A stretch of DNA of 64,000 bases from Nautilus pompilius (Eukaryota; Mollusca; Cephalopoda; Nautilida; Nautilidae). This document shows, one piece after another, positions 25,998 through 38,017 of this stretch (position 1 is the first letter of the stretch; each line of letters starts with the position of its first letter). Location: positions 1 through 64,000 of the forward strand of contig JACATO010002187.1 in assembly GCA_018389105.1 (NCBI GenBank), given 5' to 3'. The notes beneath the pieces were generated by a model that made no database searches, was not told the origin of the DNA, and saw only the letters and a program-made list of their open reading frames with translations. A program made the translations under genes and the position numbers.

Positions 25998-28009
25998 ATC
26001 ACTGGTGATACACTTAGGTAGGGTAGATGGGAGGGACTGGTTACGCCGACGTGAATCGGATATTTGACCTGCTGACCGTGGACCCCATGCACGGCGATTA
26101 TGGTCACCCATTGGATTCCTGGAAAAAATTAACTAATCACAAAGCATCAAAGTCATACGTCAATGGTCAGCAAAACCAAAAGAGAATCCTCCTCGTTACT
26201 AGATCCCAAAATGGGTTAGTAGGAGAGGAACCACACCCCACAGTCAGATCAATTCAAAGACCTAAAGTGCCCGCCTCCGTAAGGAGGATGTATGCAAATT
26301 GTGTGCTTACTTGTATAATAAGGGCACTATTTAAGAAAATAAATTAGTCCCATTTTATTTTTGAATATATCTCATTCAAATTTTCATATTTATAAAGTGA
26401 TAAATATTATTTAATAATATTTTTCATATATTACGAAAGGCTAACTTTAAAATTCCTTTTTTTCAGTAAAAAACAAACGCCATCAGATTACACATTTCCT
26501 TAATTGGAAATAAACTCAATTTTTATTTTGTTCTCAAAATATTTTTAATATCCCAAACTTGACATACTATACTGATTAATAGCAGCAAACAAGCCAATTT
26601 TCTAACAGGTAAACACTGAGTTACTTACTTCTGTATTCATCATCCACAGAATCATGAACATCCATCCTGCCTATCTCCTTTAATGCTGCTTTTAGATTTT
26701 CTACGGCCTCACATTCAGATTTATTTTTCCCAATACAAATCTGTCGCCAGAAGTGCAGGATTTCAATTAGCCATCTATTTGAACCGTTCGGAAATTTACT
26801 TTCTATCTGTTTGACAGTGGCTAATGGCAGCTCCAAGTGAATACCCAGGTCAACATATTTTGAGATATTACTGCTGAGTTTCAAAAAATACTTATCTGTA
26901 AGGAATTCTGTAAAAGAAAAAACAAACAAAAAGAAGCTTTCATATACTGTAAGAGGAAGAAGAGTGACAGCAACATTGGAAAGACATCTCCAAATAACTG
27001 TACATGTAACTGATCCTTAATTTCAAATTTTCACATGCCATTCGCCTCTACTCAGGCCAACAATACCTGTTCATCTCACTTTCGAGTGATCACTCTTGGC
27101 CACACAAAAACCACACTGTATTATGGAAGTGTAGTAACTATAACTACTATATGACGTAAACAAAAACAAATGCAGCTTGCATTATGTGAAACAGCCCCAA
27201 CTTCATTATCCAGGAAATGGCCTGAACATTAGAGAATAAAAAGGAAATCATACTTACTATATGGAGACGTTTTTAGGATGAATGTACCTACAAAGACATA
27301 AAAGTAACTCCCTTCATTAAAAAAATCTCTGCCTTCAAAGTCAAGTCTATAAAAGATTTGTACTAAAAGTATTCTTTATAATTACCATCTAAATTCTAAT
27401 TCCACATAAACCGTCTATTTACAAAGTAAAAATATGTCCATCGATGAAATTTATAAACTAACTAAACGACTGACTGGTCACTTGTCTTTGTCTGTCTAGC
27501 TAGCACACCTGCCTTCGCTACCATCTGGCTCGGTAGTGTGCAAACAGCACTCCGCTGAAACCACAGAGTTGGTTGGTTCCTTTAAACAAGGCCAGCCAAG
27601 AGATTTGTTGAAGGAGACGAATGAAATAGTCAGTGTGCACTGAAGAGGGTATGTCTCTGCTTAAGTGCACTCAGGGTAGTCTAGCAAGAGTCTGAACTTA
27701 GAGCTACTTGCAGATGCTCTGCGACTGATCCAATGGTGATGTTACTTACTGATGATGGATGCTATTTCAGGCAAAGTCACCTGTGATTCTATTTCATGCA
27801 TACACTTGTAAAGCCTTTTTCTTTTTTTTTAAGAACCCTGATTAGGAATAAGAATGTCTTGCTGCTGTCACAGGAAACAGCTGGTTTTGTACAACACTGA
27901 GAGCTCGGAAAAACAGTTAGTCCACTTAAATTTATACAAATACAACCAACCACATGGTAGATAAAAAATAGAAATTGTTGGTGAGGATGTGAACCTGGTT
28001 TTTAGCTGA
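25998..28009 (-). pseudogene. Third, partial copy of the RHIM-DD gene in the spacer
   Basis: This 2.0 kb block is a direct-orientation copy of left-arm 16342-18598 with an internal deletion of about 235 bases. It carries exon 3 (27287-27258) and the death-domain exon (26907-26629), both with intact splice borders and open frames. It lacks the exon with the start codon and RHIM motif and the normal terminal exon. The death domain differs from both arms (FLKL for LWRL, W92 and I94). The alternative 3' exon (26118-25922) is present in phase, and its C-terminus diverges at the copy edge (QAELKLASSRKR). Probably a fragment; it could still supply exons if transcribed. The left edge sits at a small palindrome, GTATCACTGGTGATAC. 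Confidence 0.8.
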
Positions 28010-28660
28010 TAAAGTGGCAAAGAATCATATTCTAAAACATTTCACACTGAACAAGTGATACGCTAAGTGAGCCGCTATTAGCCCTTTCTCAGAAGACAAC
28101 CCTGATGATGGTCAGGAAAGCAACTCTCCTCGATTTAGACTTTGTTCCCCAAACAGCTTATTTAAATGGAATTAGAAACACACACACTGAAGTACATGCA
28201 TCTAAATCACTTCTGTCTAAAGCACTTATTATTATTATTATTATTATGTTATTACTTAAGGCAAAATTTATCTCTCAGCTGTTAGTGAATCATTTTCAAA
28301 ATATCTTAATATGTATCTTTATCTAGTGCCACCTCTAGTATTACCTGTGCCAGTTGTACACAGTAACCCTGTCCGCTTCTATTTCCATCTATTTTTAAAA
28401 TCCTGTTTAGCATAGAACTGCGTTGCCATGATTCAGTTTGTGCCACCCTTTAGATGTCCCTTTGTTGAAGCAATTGATGACAGTGGTTACATGATATAAA
28501 ATCATTGATTTTTTAAAAAAAAATTGTCATAAAAAATGCTTCTATTTCTTTAGTTTTCCAAAAAAAAATGAATAATTGATAGGAAAAATGGATAAGAGCA
28601 ACAAAGAGAGCCGACTATAAACCCCAAGTCCCACCCGCCCCCACGTGGCAGCTGCAAAAC
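28010..28660. other. Spacer segment, nothing recognised
   Basis: AT-rich, with an (ATT)n run near 28228-28246 and no supportable gene, RNA or mobile element. Confidence 0.4.
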
Positions 28661-29446
28661 CTGTCCATCGTTTCACGAGGCTCGTGTAACAACATGGATA
28701 GGTGATGGATGATGAAGAGAGTCGGGTCAGGCTCTTTTCTCAAACTTATTTCCAATATCCGCCTCCCCTATTATAACCTCCTTGGATGCCCAACCCCCCT
28801 ATTATAACCTCCTTGGATGCCCACCCCCCCTATTATAACCTCCTTGGATGCCCAACCCCCCTATTATAACCTCCTTGGGTGCCAAAACCCCCTCTATTAT
28901 AACCTCCTTGGGTGCCAAAACCCCCTCTATTATAACCTCCTTGGGTGCCAAAACCCCCTCTATTATAACCTCCTTGGATGCCCAACCCCCCTATTATAAC
29001 CTCCTTGGATGCCCAACCCACCCCTATTATAACCTCCTTGGGTGCCAAAACCCCCTCTATTATAACCTCCTTGGGTGCCAAAACCCCCTCTATTATAACC
29101 TCCTTGGGTGCCAAAACCCCCTCTATTATAACCTCCTTGGATGCCCACCCCCCAGCAGGAAAACGGAAGTAGAAGTAAAATCAATAGCAGACGTGCATTT
29201 TGCGCTTCTGTGAATTACGCATGCACAAAGAAAGGCTGTGGCTGGCTTGGCGGGAAAAGTTCGGAGCCGCTGTATTCTTAGGGATCGCAGAGGGAGCACG
29301 GTTTCTTTACCTTATCCGAGTAAGTAGGACCTCACACGATTACTGCCGTCTAGTGGGGAGGGGATGAAAATGTACTGAAGCTACTCAGGTGAACACCAGG
29401 TCTACCTACCCGAGTGCATCTGAGAGATGTTGTCTTAGAAAACAGC
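28661..29446. repeat. Inner inverted repeat, right arm
   Basis: Pairs with 24912-25592. The outer block (29160-29446) matches 24912-25180, and the inner block (28661-28790) matches 25450-25592. The minisatellite array sits between them. Confidence 0.8.
28768..29155. repeat. 31/33-bp minisatellite, twelve units
   Basis: Units begin CTATTATAACCTCCTTGG at 28768, 28799, 28830, 28861, 28894, 28927, 28960, 28991, 29024, 29057, 29090 and 29123. Two unit types occur: a 31-bp type with GGATGCCCA and a 33-bp type with GGGTGCCAAAA, plus one 33-bp hybrid. The 33-bp type keeps frame and translates on the minus strand as repeated GGYNRGGFGTQ, but the 31-bp units rotate the frame. It has no CRISPR-like unique spacers. 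Confidence 0.95.
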
Positions 29447-29724
29447 GCGATGGCCGCCCGGCGCACGGTCGCCCCTCGCCATATACACGTGGTTTTACAT
29501 GTTTATTATGTTAATTATTTTCGCGGTAAAATAAGAATTTTCTAGCCTTAAAAAAGTTGAAAACAATATAAAAAATATCAATTAAATCATATTAAAAGAA
29601 TATTAAATCGAAATAAAATACGTAGCGTACAGCAGATGAGTAGACAAAGACTCGCACGTATGGAAAACGCAGCTACGGCCGCTTCCGCTTGAGCTAGTTT
29701 GCCCACGTGACATCGTACACGGCA
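29447..29724. other. Spacer segment without palindromic partner (right side)
   Basis: A 278-base stretch between the inner and outer inverted repeats. It is partly GC-rich at its ends. No gene recognised. Confidence 0.4.
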
Positions 29725-32054
29725 GACTATTATGAACTACAATACATATTTTACTAAATATTTAAATATTGATCATCTGACCTGTTAGAAAGTTAGATTT
29801 GTATTATTAATACTTTTTTTTGGTGCAGGTAAACTTTCAAGTGTAAAACAACAATTTCCTCATTAAAATGATTACTGTATGTTGTGTTTACTTTTCTACT
29901 TCACATTTGGTGACTTATTATGAATTGTTCAGTTCAGAAAAAAACAGCACCTTTTAGAATTTAACTGTAAATTAAGGACAATCACTAGTTTATTTTATGC
30001 CATTTCTTTAAAGTCTTATAAAATCCAATCAAAGAGAAAGGATTTTGTTTGATGTTACTTAAGTGTTTGTAATTTATAATCAGAATGAGACTTTTTAAAA
30101 AACGAAAACAAGCAAAAACTAAAAATAATTTTTAAAAAACTGGAAAAGTTAGTACTAATAGTTCTAAACAGTAGTTACAGAATTATAAAAAGTATTATTG
30201 TAGATTGAATAAAATGTGAATTATTTTAGTAGTAATCAAAAAGAATTAATTTTGTTCAACGTCAAATATTGAAGCCATGAACCTTGTTTTCTTCATTCTA
30301 TTTTTTTTTTTTTTGATTGTGAAATATTATTTCTTGATTGGTTTATAAATACTTTTGATTCTCCTTTAATAAAATTATTGTAACCTTTATCATCATCATC
30401 ATCATTTTTCCATAAGTTGAACTAGTTTTTATTGTCTGTATACAGAGACTTGACATAGGTAAATTGACATCCTTTGAGACTTAAACAGGCATTAAGATAT
30501 ACCCATGATTGCAAACTAAAGCAGTAGGTACAGACCAGGTAAGCCTCATTCCACAAACTGCTAGGCCAGGCAATGATGGACTTTGGTTGGAGTACATAGT
30601 CATTGCCAGTGGGAAATTTCCATGGCAATGTGTATTTTACTATCGTCGACTAACAGGATGGTTGTCTTGTTTAAGAAAAGCAATGAGAGAACTTCATTGT
30701 GTCTTGGCTTCAGAAATTTGATGAAACAAGGGAAAGTGCAGAAACTGGCAGAACAAGCAGGTATCCACGACAAACATCAGACACAATCTCCACAACCTTT
30801 GGGCACAACAAAAGAACAGTGAGATGCAAAGCTCTCCTCGTCCCACATAATGTCAGTATCAGTTGCATGAAGAATGCAGATGCTGCCACACACTCCTGCC
30901 TCTTGGAATGCTGTCTCTTCTTCTTTTTATGAGTCCAGATTTCCAGATTTTGACACTTCTCAGATAGTGGTCATGTATGGATGTGTCACTCTCTGCAACC
31001 CATGATGAAGTAGGGTAATCCAACTCTCATGGTGTTGGCTGCAATTTGTGTCATGCGGCTACATTTGCAGTCTTTAATAGAGCTGCATTTTCTTCGCAAT
31101 GCATGAACGTTTCTGAGAGGGACTTCAGCCTGTCTTTGACCATCTGTCCAAAATAGGTAGTTCTTTTTTTTTTTGAATTGAGAATGTGTGCTTCGACTCA
31201 TCCCTAAAGCACCAAACCCAACACAATGGTAAGAGAGTAAAAGCATCGCAAATCTTTGAAGGCCTGGCCAACCATTGGGCATTAACCCCACTGAACACAT
31301 GGGCTGTTGTTCTTGACCAGTCCATGAGGAAGTATCCCTGTGGTGAAGTTGAATACTTGAAATGTCATTTTCTTGCTAGTTATATAAATGGCCACTTTTT
31401 AATTTAACTATTATTTCTAATGCATAGATTCCAGGTCTTCTGAATTCCATCGGTCTGTTTCGCCATTTTTCATAAAGCTAGAAAACTTCTACAAGAGTGA
31501 ACGTCTATTAGTGAGTAGCTGAATTATAATAAATTTACTTGCAGATAGTATATGCTACTTAGGTTAATTTTTTTACTTAGAATAACACTAGGGTGAATGT
31601 ATTTTAGTGGTTTCTTTCCTAAAAATGTTCTGAGTGTGGAAACACTTTGCCACTTCCTGCTCACCCTTATCCCTTACATGCCAGAACCCCACACTCAGGC
31701 CTACTTTTATTTCCTAATGTTGGCTGTCATTCTCAGGTAGCATCATTCCTCACCATTCACTTTCCACATGCCACTATAGAATAGTTATACCAGCATGTTA
31801 TTTAACTCTTTCTCATCTGGTTAAGATAAATTCTTTTTGGCCCTATCCAGTGCCTGACTCCTGTTTGTATTCCTGCTTACAGCTTCTGTATATGCTGGCA
31901 GAAAAAGGATCTGATAATAGTTTTGAACAAATTGTGTTAGAAAAGTGAACCAAAACTGTTAGTCAGTGTTAATAAAGTAGAATGGGGGTGCAGATCTTAT
32001 GGTCTGTCGTTTAAGAATTAGCTTTTCATTAAAACCATTTTTCATTTACTTCAG
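29725..32054. other. Upstream region of the right RHIM-DD gene
   Basis: Mirror of 21771-24097. It should hold the promoter of the right RHIM-DD copy. ORFs at 30509-31407 match those of the left arm and have no recognised domain. No TATA box or first exon could be assigned. Confidence 0.35.
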
Positions 32055-32081
32055 GAAAACTGTGGTACCATTCCCAACAAT

Positions 32082-35000
32082 ATGGCACAAAATAAGAAAA
32101 CCCCTGGTAAGTAACTTTCTAAAGAAAGTGCTAAATAATAGTTGAGCTTTTCTAAGTATTGATGTTACAAAACTAATATTTTTTAAGAATTTATTTGTGC
32201 TTTGAGTTGACTGTTAGGTTTAGAGCAGCGATGTTCTGGAGTTTGTTCGAGTTAAGTAATAAAACTCTTAGTTATTTTTCCTTCACTGTTCCCTTATAAC
32301 ATCTGTGATCCTCAGATCCTGTGTGTTTACCAACAAAAGCAATTACCAAAAGAAGCAGGGACAGTTTTGAATGAGAGAGAAAACATTTTTTACAGTTTTT
32401 GTTTTTCAAAAGATTCTATGAAGAACAAGATGAAAATAAACGTTGATGCAGTTTAGAATGTTTTGCAGAGTTTTGATTATCAGAAAGACATGTATCTGGT
32501 GTTGAGTTACTGCCTTGCTTGACCTTTAAGTCTTCTAACTCCATTGGCGTATGTGATGCCCTTACATTTCAGAATGTATAGTGAGAAGGAAACTCCTTCA
32601 AACATCTGTTCCTCAGCCGGTGCTGCATGTTTACAGCAACACACATTTGTGTGCATCTTGATGAATCTGGTTGGCCAACATCTCTGACTTTTGCAAGTCT
32701 CTGATTCATCAACAATTCCAAGTTTTGCATGAACCATTACACATTGTATTCTTGTGATCATGATGCCTCTGTGGCAGACTCTACCTTAGGAACATTGCAG
32801 CATCTCTCTAAGTTACAGAGCATTACTGATAAGATTAAATATTTTGTTTTAACAGTTTTCATCCTACCATTTTTCAGAGTAATATAAAAGATGATAGGGA
32901 CAGACAGAATGGAGACAAAGTCATTTCCTATTACTAACTAGAACAGCTCAGTTTCGTTTGCACTGAAAATATCCCTTGGGCTATAATCCCACAAAAGTGC
33001 TGTCAATCTCCAGTCTGACACAGACACTGACTGCTCTGTTGCACGCAGTTTTGTAGACCATTCCTTTGAATTTCTAATCCCTTAAATCATCCTGAATTGG
33101 GAGTAAAGCCACTAACTCATAGTTCTTTCATGACAACAGAGACTTTCTCCACCAACATTTGTCCTTATATGGAAGTGTTCATGCTGATGCCAAACAAAAA
33201 GAGCATTATCAAGTTTTTTCGCCTGGCCTTTTCCCTCATTTACTTCCAAGTGGACTGGGATGCAGAGGAGTTGAAGGCTTTGTTGACCCCTTCCCTTTTT
33301 TTGTTTCGTTTGTGAGACTTGTTGATTCTGTTGGATTTACAATGCCATACTTCTGGCAGATTTCAGTTTTTGTCCCTTTTCTGGAATCAGTTTCTTTTAT
33401 TTTTATTTTGTCTTTAAAAGAGATGCTATGTTTCAGCATGATGGTAACTCTGTTATGTATTGAGAGAATTCTATAGTAGATTAATTTCAGATGATGACCT
33501 ATGAATGCGTGCGAAACATGCTTGAGGATGACCAATCAGTGCAAGTAAAACAAAACACCTTTTCCGCACACTGCACATCTCAACCATGAACCACACTTGT
33601 ACTGGGCGATCTATGAAGGAGTTCCCTTTTTTTGTAATAAAGATGTTAAAAATGTTTTGTAATAAACATTAGCTGTTATCGTCTTATGCGTAACATTTAT
33701 AATGAGAGACAAAAGGTAACAAAGTCTGGAATTCACACTTCTTTTGCAATAAGGGTGAGTTCATATTAACCATTTTACTTTTGTGGAGTGCATTGTGGCA
33801 CTGTCTTGGTACTCTGGCTTGCAGCTTCTCGTTATTGCAGTTTCAAGGGCAGGCATGGGCTGCTGCTGTTTTTATTGCACTTTCTGCTGCTCTTTGCCAG
33901 GTCTTCACATGCCATTCTGAACTAGTTTTAGTCACCAAGAAAACAGATTTTTGTCTCTCTCTTTTCATTTTTAAAATTTTTTTACATTGGCGCATATTCC
34001 ACGAAGTACCAAAGTAAAGATTTGGCTTTAAAGTTTTTGTTTTCGCTAAAAGAAAATTATTATTAACATTTGTGATTAAATCATAAAATTGTTATTTTTT
34101 AGATATGAAGATAAAAATACAATCAGGCTGTATGCAAGTTGGAAGCAGCAACATAATTAATATCAATTCTAGAGGTGCTACTTCAGGTAGGTTCATATAA
34201 GCTTCACACAAGAAACATTAAATTATTTGACTTAATTCCCTGATTGGTTATTGCCTTTAAACGAAGGTTCAAGATAAATCAGGTTTTGGCTGTGCTGCCA
34301 TTTTGACGTAAATTTCGGAATTTTGTTTGTCTACTTATTTACAGAACCAGTACTAATAGTTTTCAATTTGTTTAGGTTCTTTTAGTGTTTTTTGTCCTTG
34401 AGGCATACTTGCCTTTCTGAGCATTTCTACCCAGGTGTTCTATAATTACTCAAACACCTTAGTCAGATATTATCATCACAATGCAGTGCTCAGGGGTAGC
34501 TCATCCTGCATTTCTTTCTCTCAGTTTGTAAAGAATCATAAGAATCCATACATCAGTAGTATGCGAGCATGTGAGAGCATATGGAGACTCGTTCGACAGA
34601 AGATGCGTGGAAATAACAAACGAACACTTCTGGTTAAGTACGGTCACTTATGTCACCATCAAGACAAAGCTCTGAGAATTTTGATGACATTTTCAAGGAA
34701 AAAAAAGTATTCACGAAAAACTCAATATTTCACTATCTTCTGCTGACTTGTTGTACGGTGACCATGTCCAATGAAACAAACCTATTCTCTTGGCATTCAA
34801 AAATTCAGCCTAAGAATTTTTTTTTTAAATTCTCTTTCTTTTCTATGCCCAGATTAATTAGAAGGTGAACCTACAGTTAGCACTAATGAAATGTCATATA
34901 AAGCAGAATAATTCTCTCCAGAAAGTGTGTTAAAAGATGGAGACTTCCCGGCAGTTTTTGACAAATTTTCCATTTGAAAATGTATGTTACACTGAAATAT

Positions 35001-37586
35001 GACAGAGAAAATCAAGAGTTTAAAACAGTAAAATGAGGAGGTGATTTTTTAGGATAGAATTGGTGAATGGCGAGTCAGGGTGCTGATGTTAGTATAATAA
35101 TGTTGGTCCAGGTGAGAGTTTAAGAGCTCTTCATCTTACAGATTTCCATTATCAGACCACACCTTCTTATCTGAAATTATTTATTTTATTAGAATTTAAA
35201 ATACTTGGTGATTGTTTGTCATCTCATCGTCAGCTAAAAACCAGGTTCACATCCTCACCAACAATTTCTATTTCTTTATCTACCATGTGGTTGGTTGTAT
35301 TTGTATAAATTTAAGTGGACTAACTGTTTTTCCGAGCTCTCAGTGTTGTACAAAACCAGCTGTTTCCTGTGACAGCAGCAAGACATTCTTATTCCTAATC
35401 AGGGTTCTTAAAAAAAAAGAAAAAGGCTTTACAAGTGTATGCATGAAATAGAATCACAGGTGACTTTGCCTGAAATAGCATCCATCATCAGTAAGTAACA
35501 TCACCATTGGATCAGTCGCAGAACATCTGCAAGTAGCTCTAAGTTCAGACTCTTGCTAGACTACCCTGAGTGCACTTAAGCAGAGACATACCCTCTTCAG
35601 TGCACACTGACTATTTCATTCGTCTCCTTCAACGAATCTCTTGGCTGGCCTTGTTTAAAGGAACCAACCAACTCTGTGGTTTCAGCGGAGTGCTGTTTGC
35701 ACACTACCGAGCCAGATGGTAGCGAAGGCAGGTGTGCTAGCTAGACAGACAAAGACAAGTGACCAGTCAGTCGTTTAGTTAGTTTATAAATTTCGTCGAT
35801 GGACATACTTTTACTTTGTAAATAGACGGTTTATGTGGAATTAGAATTTAGATGGTAATTATAAAGAATACTTTTAGTACAAATCTTTTATAGACTTGAC
35901 TTTGAAGGCAGAGATTTTTTTAATGAAGGGAGTTACTTTTATGTCTTTGTAGGTACATTCACCCTAAAAATGTCTCCATATAGTAAGTATGATTTCCTTT
36001 TTATTCTCTAATGTTCAGGCCATTCCCTGGATAATGAAGTTGGGGCTGTTTCACATAATGCAAGCTGCATTTGTTTACGTCATATAGTAGTTATAGTTAC
36101 TACACTTCCATAATACAGTGTGGTTTTCGTGTGGCCAAGAGTGATCACTCAAAAGTGAGATGAACAGGTATTGTTGGCCTGAGTAGAGGCTGGATGTATA
36201 TACATTCAAGGTTGATGCTGAGTATGGTATGCCAATCTTTCTTGTCTACTAACTTTGCTTCAGTTCTCATTTCCTCCTGTAGGACAGTCCTATCATGTTT
36301 ACTAAAAGTATCCTTTACATTTTTCTCTTTTATCTCACTGTGCATTTAAGAAAACCTTTAGTCACAAAATCATAACGTAATTCATTGGAATCTTTGATCG
36401 TTTATCCTAAAGATGTACAAATGTTACGAATGGCATGTGAAAATTTGAAATTACAAGGAAAGGATCAGTTACATGTACAGTTATTTGGAGATGTCTTTCC
36501 AGTGTTGTTGTCACTCTTCTTCCTCTTACAGTATATGAAAGCTTCTTTTTGTTTGTTTTTTCTTTTACAGAATTCCTTACAGATAAGTATTTATGGAGAC
36601 TCAGCAGTAATATCTCAAAATATGTTGACCTGGGTATTCACTTGGAGCTGCCATTAGACACTGTTAAACAGATAGAATCCATGTTTCCGAACGATTCAAA
36701 TAGATGCCTATTTGAAATCCTGCACTTCTGGCGACAGATTTGTATTGGGAAAAATAAATCTGAATGTGAGGCCGTAGAAAATCTAAAAGCAGCATTAAAG
36801 GAGATAGGCAGGATGGATGTTCATGATTCTGTGGATGATGAATACAGAAGTAAGTAACTCAGTGTTTACCTGTTAGAAAATTGGCTTGTTTGCTGCTATT
36901 AATCAGTATAGTATGTCAAGTTTGGGATATTAAAAATATTTTGAGAACAAAATAAAAATTGAGTTTATTTCCAATTAAGGAAATGTGTAATCTGATGGCG
37001 TTTGTTTTTTACTGAAAAAAAGGAATTTTAAGTTAGCCTTTCGTAATATATGAAAAATATTATTAAATAATATTTATCACTTTATAAATATGAAAATTTG
37101 AATGAGATATATTCAAAAATAAAATGGGACTAATTTATTTTCTTAAATAGTGCCCTTATTATACAAGTCAAAGCACACAATTTACATACATCCTCCTTAC
37201 GGAGGCGGGCACTTTAGGTCTTTGAATTGATCTGACTGTGGGGTGTGGTTCCTCTCCTACTAACCCATTTTGGGATCTAGTAACGAGGAGGATTCTCTTT
37301 TGGTTTTGCTGACCATTGACGTATGACTTTGATGCTCTGTGATTAGTTAATTTTTTCCAGGAATCCAATGGGTGACCATAATCGCCGTGCACGGGGTCTA
37401 CGGTCAGCAGGTCAAATATCCGATTCACGTCGGCGTAACCAGTCCCTCCCATCTACCCTACCTAAGTGTATCACCAGTGATCTCTTTAAAGTCCTTTAAA
37501 AATTCTATTTTTCTGTTTTTACAGACTCACCTTATCATGTTCAAGAGTCAGGAGACAAAAATAAGTTGATTGGTGGAGGCTGCTGA
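32082..37586 (+). CDS. RHIM-death domain adaptor (IMD-like architecture), 159 aa (right copy)
   Basis: Exons 32055-32106 (ATG at 32082), 34103-34186, 35953-35982, 36571-36849 and 37525-37586 (TGA). All junctions are GT-AG and phase 1. The RHIM exon is identical to the left copy: residues 19-29, MQVGSSNIINI. The death domain (residues 48-135) differs from the left copy at 75, 76, 79, 83, 84 and 87 (L, D, K, S, M, N here against F, A, Q, A, N, K). No kinase or caspase domain is encoded nearby, unlike RIPK1. Role by family knowledge: RHIM proteins nucleate amyloid signalling complexes, and DDs recruit FADD/caspase-8- or MyD88-like partners. A DD-SH2 gene lies 3.8 kb downstream in the same orientation. 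Confidence 0.72.
32934..33434 (-). pseudogene. Fossil Tigger transposase fragment (right copy)
   Basis: Mirror of 20390-20890 with the same frameshifts and stop, inside intron 1 of the right RHIM-DD gene. Sharing the same damage shows the decay predates the arm duplication. Confidence 0.6.
37164..37569 (+). other. GC-rich candidate alternative 3' exon of the right RHIM-DD gene
   Basis: After the acceptor AATTTTTTCCAG (37361), a phase-1 frame IQWVTIIAVHGVYGQQ stays open through the normal last-intron acceptor to a stop at 37567-37569. The antisense ORF (37452-37168) is shorter than its left-arm twin, which weakens the case for an antisense gene. See the left-arm entry at 16254-16462. Confidence 0.3.
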
Positions 37587-38017
37587 AGCAGGAAACACTG
37601 AACTGCACAGTGGCTTATAATTGAAATGAAAATGGAATTTTCCAACATCACAGTGGTGATTGGCTAGAACAAGGAAGTGCATTTCCAAACTGACGTCACA
37701 ACTGTATGTGCTAACAGGATCACTATCGTACCTCTCATAATGGTCGAGATGTGTTCTGGAGGAATCCGTTAGGCAGTCAGTCTGCTGGAGGAGTTCGTTG
37801 TAGCAGCAGCTAGGCCTGCTGAGACACATTCCCCATAGGATCAATTTCTACTTTATAAATGCTATAGGATGGCTTTCTTGGGCAACAGCACTGGCTCTGC
37901 TGATGTTGTCATGGTGTTCTATAAACAGAAAGAAGACGACGTTAACACGTGACATGAAACTAAATTTAATCAACACTCACCGGTTAATTTTGTAGGAGCC
38001 TGACGTGTTGTTTGCCA

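Noticed and set aside
28768-29155. CRISPR-like array
   Set aside because: Units are contiguous with no unique spacers, and the context is eukaryotic.
28817-29213. Long overlapping ORFs on both strands in the minisatellite
   Set aside because: They arise because the 33-bp repeat lacks stops in several frames; the 31-bp units rotate the frame, so no single coding frame spans the array.
34435-34746. 103-codon ORF inside RHIM-DD intron 2
   Set aside because: No ATG in good context, no donor to rejoin the gene and no domain; treated as chance intronic ORF.
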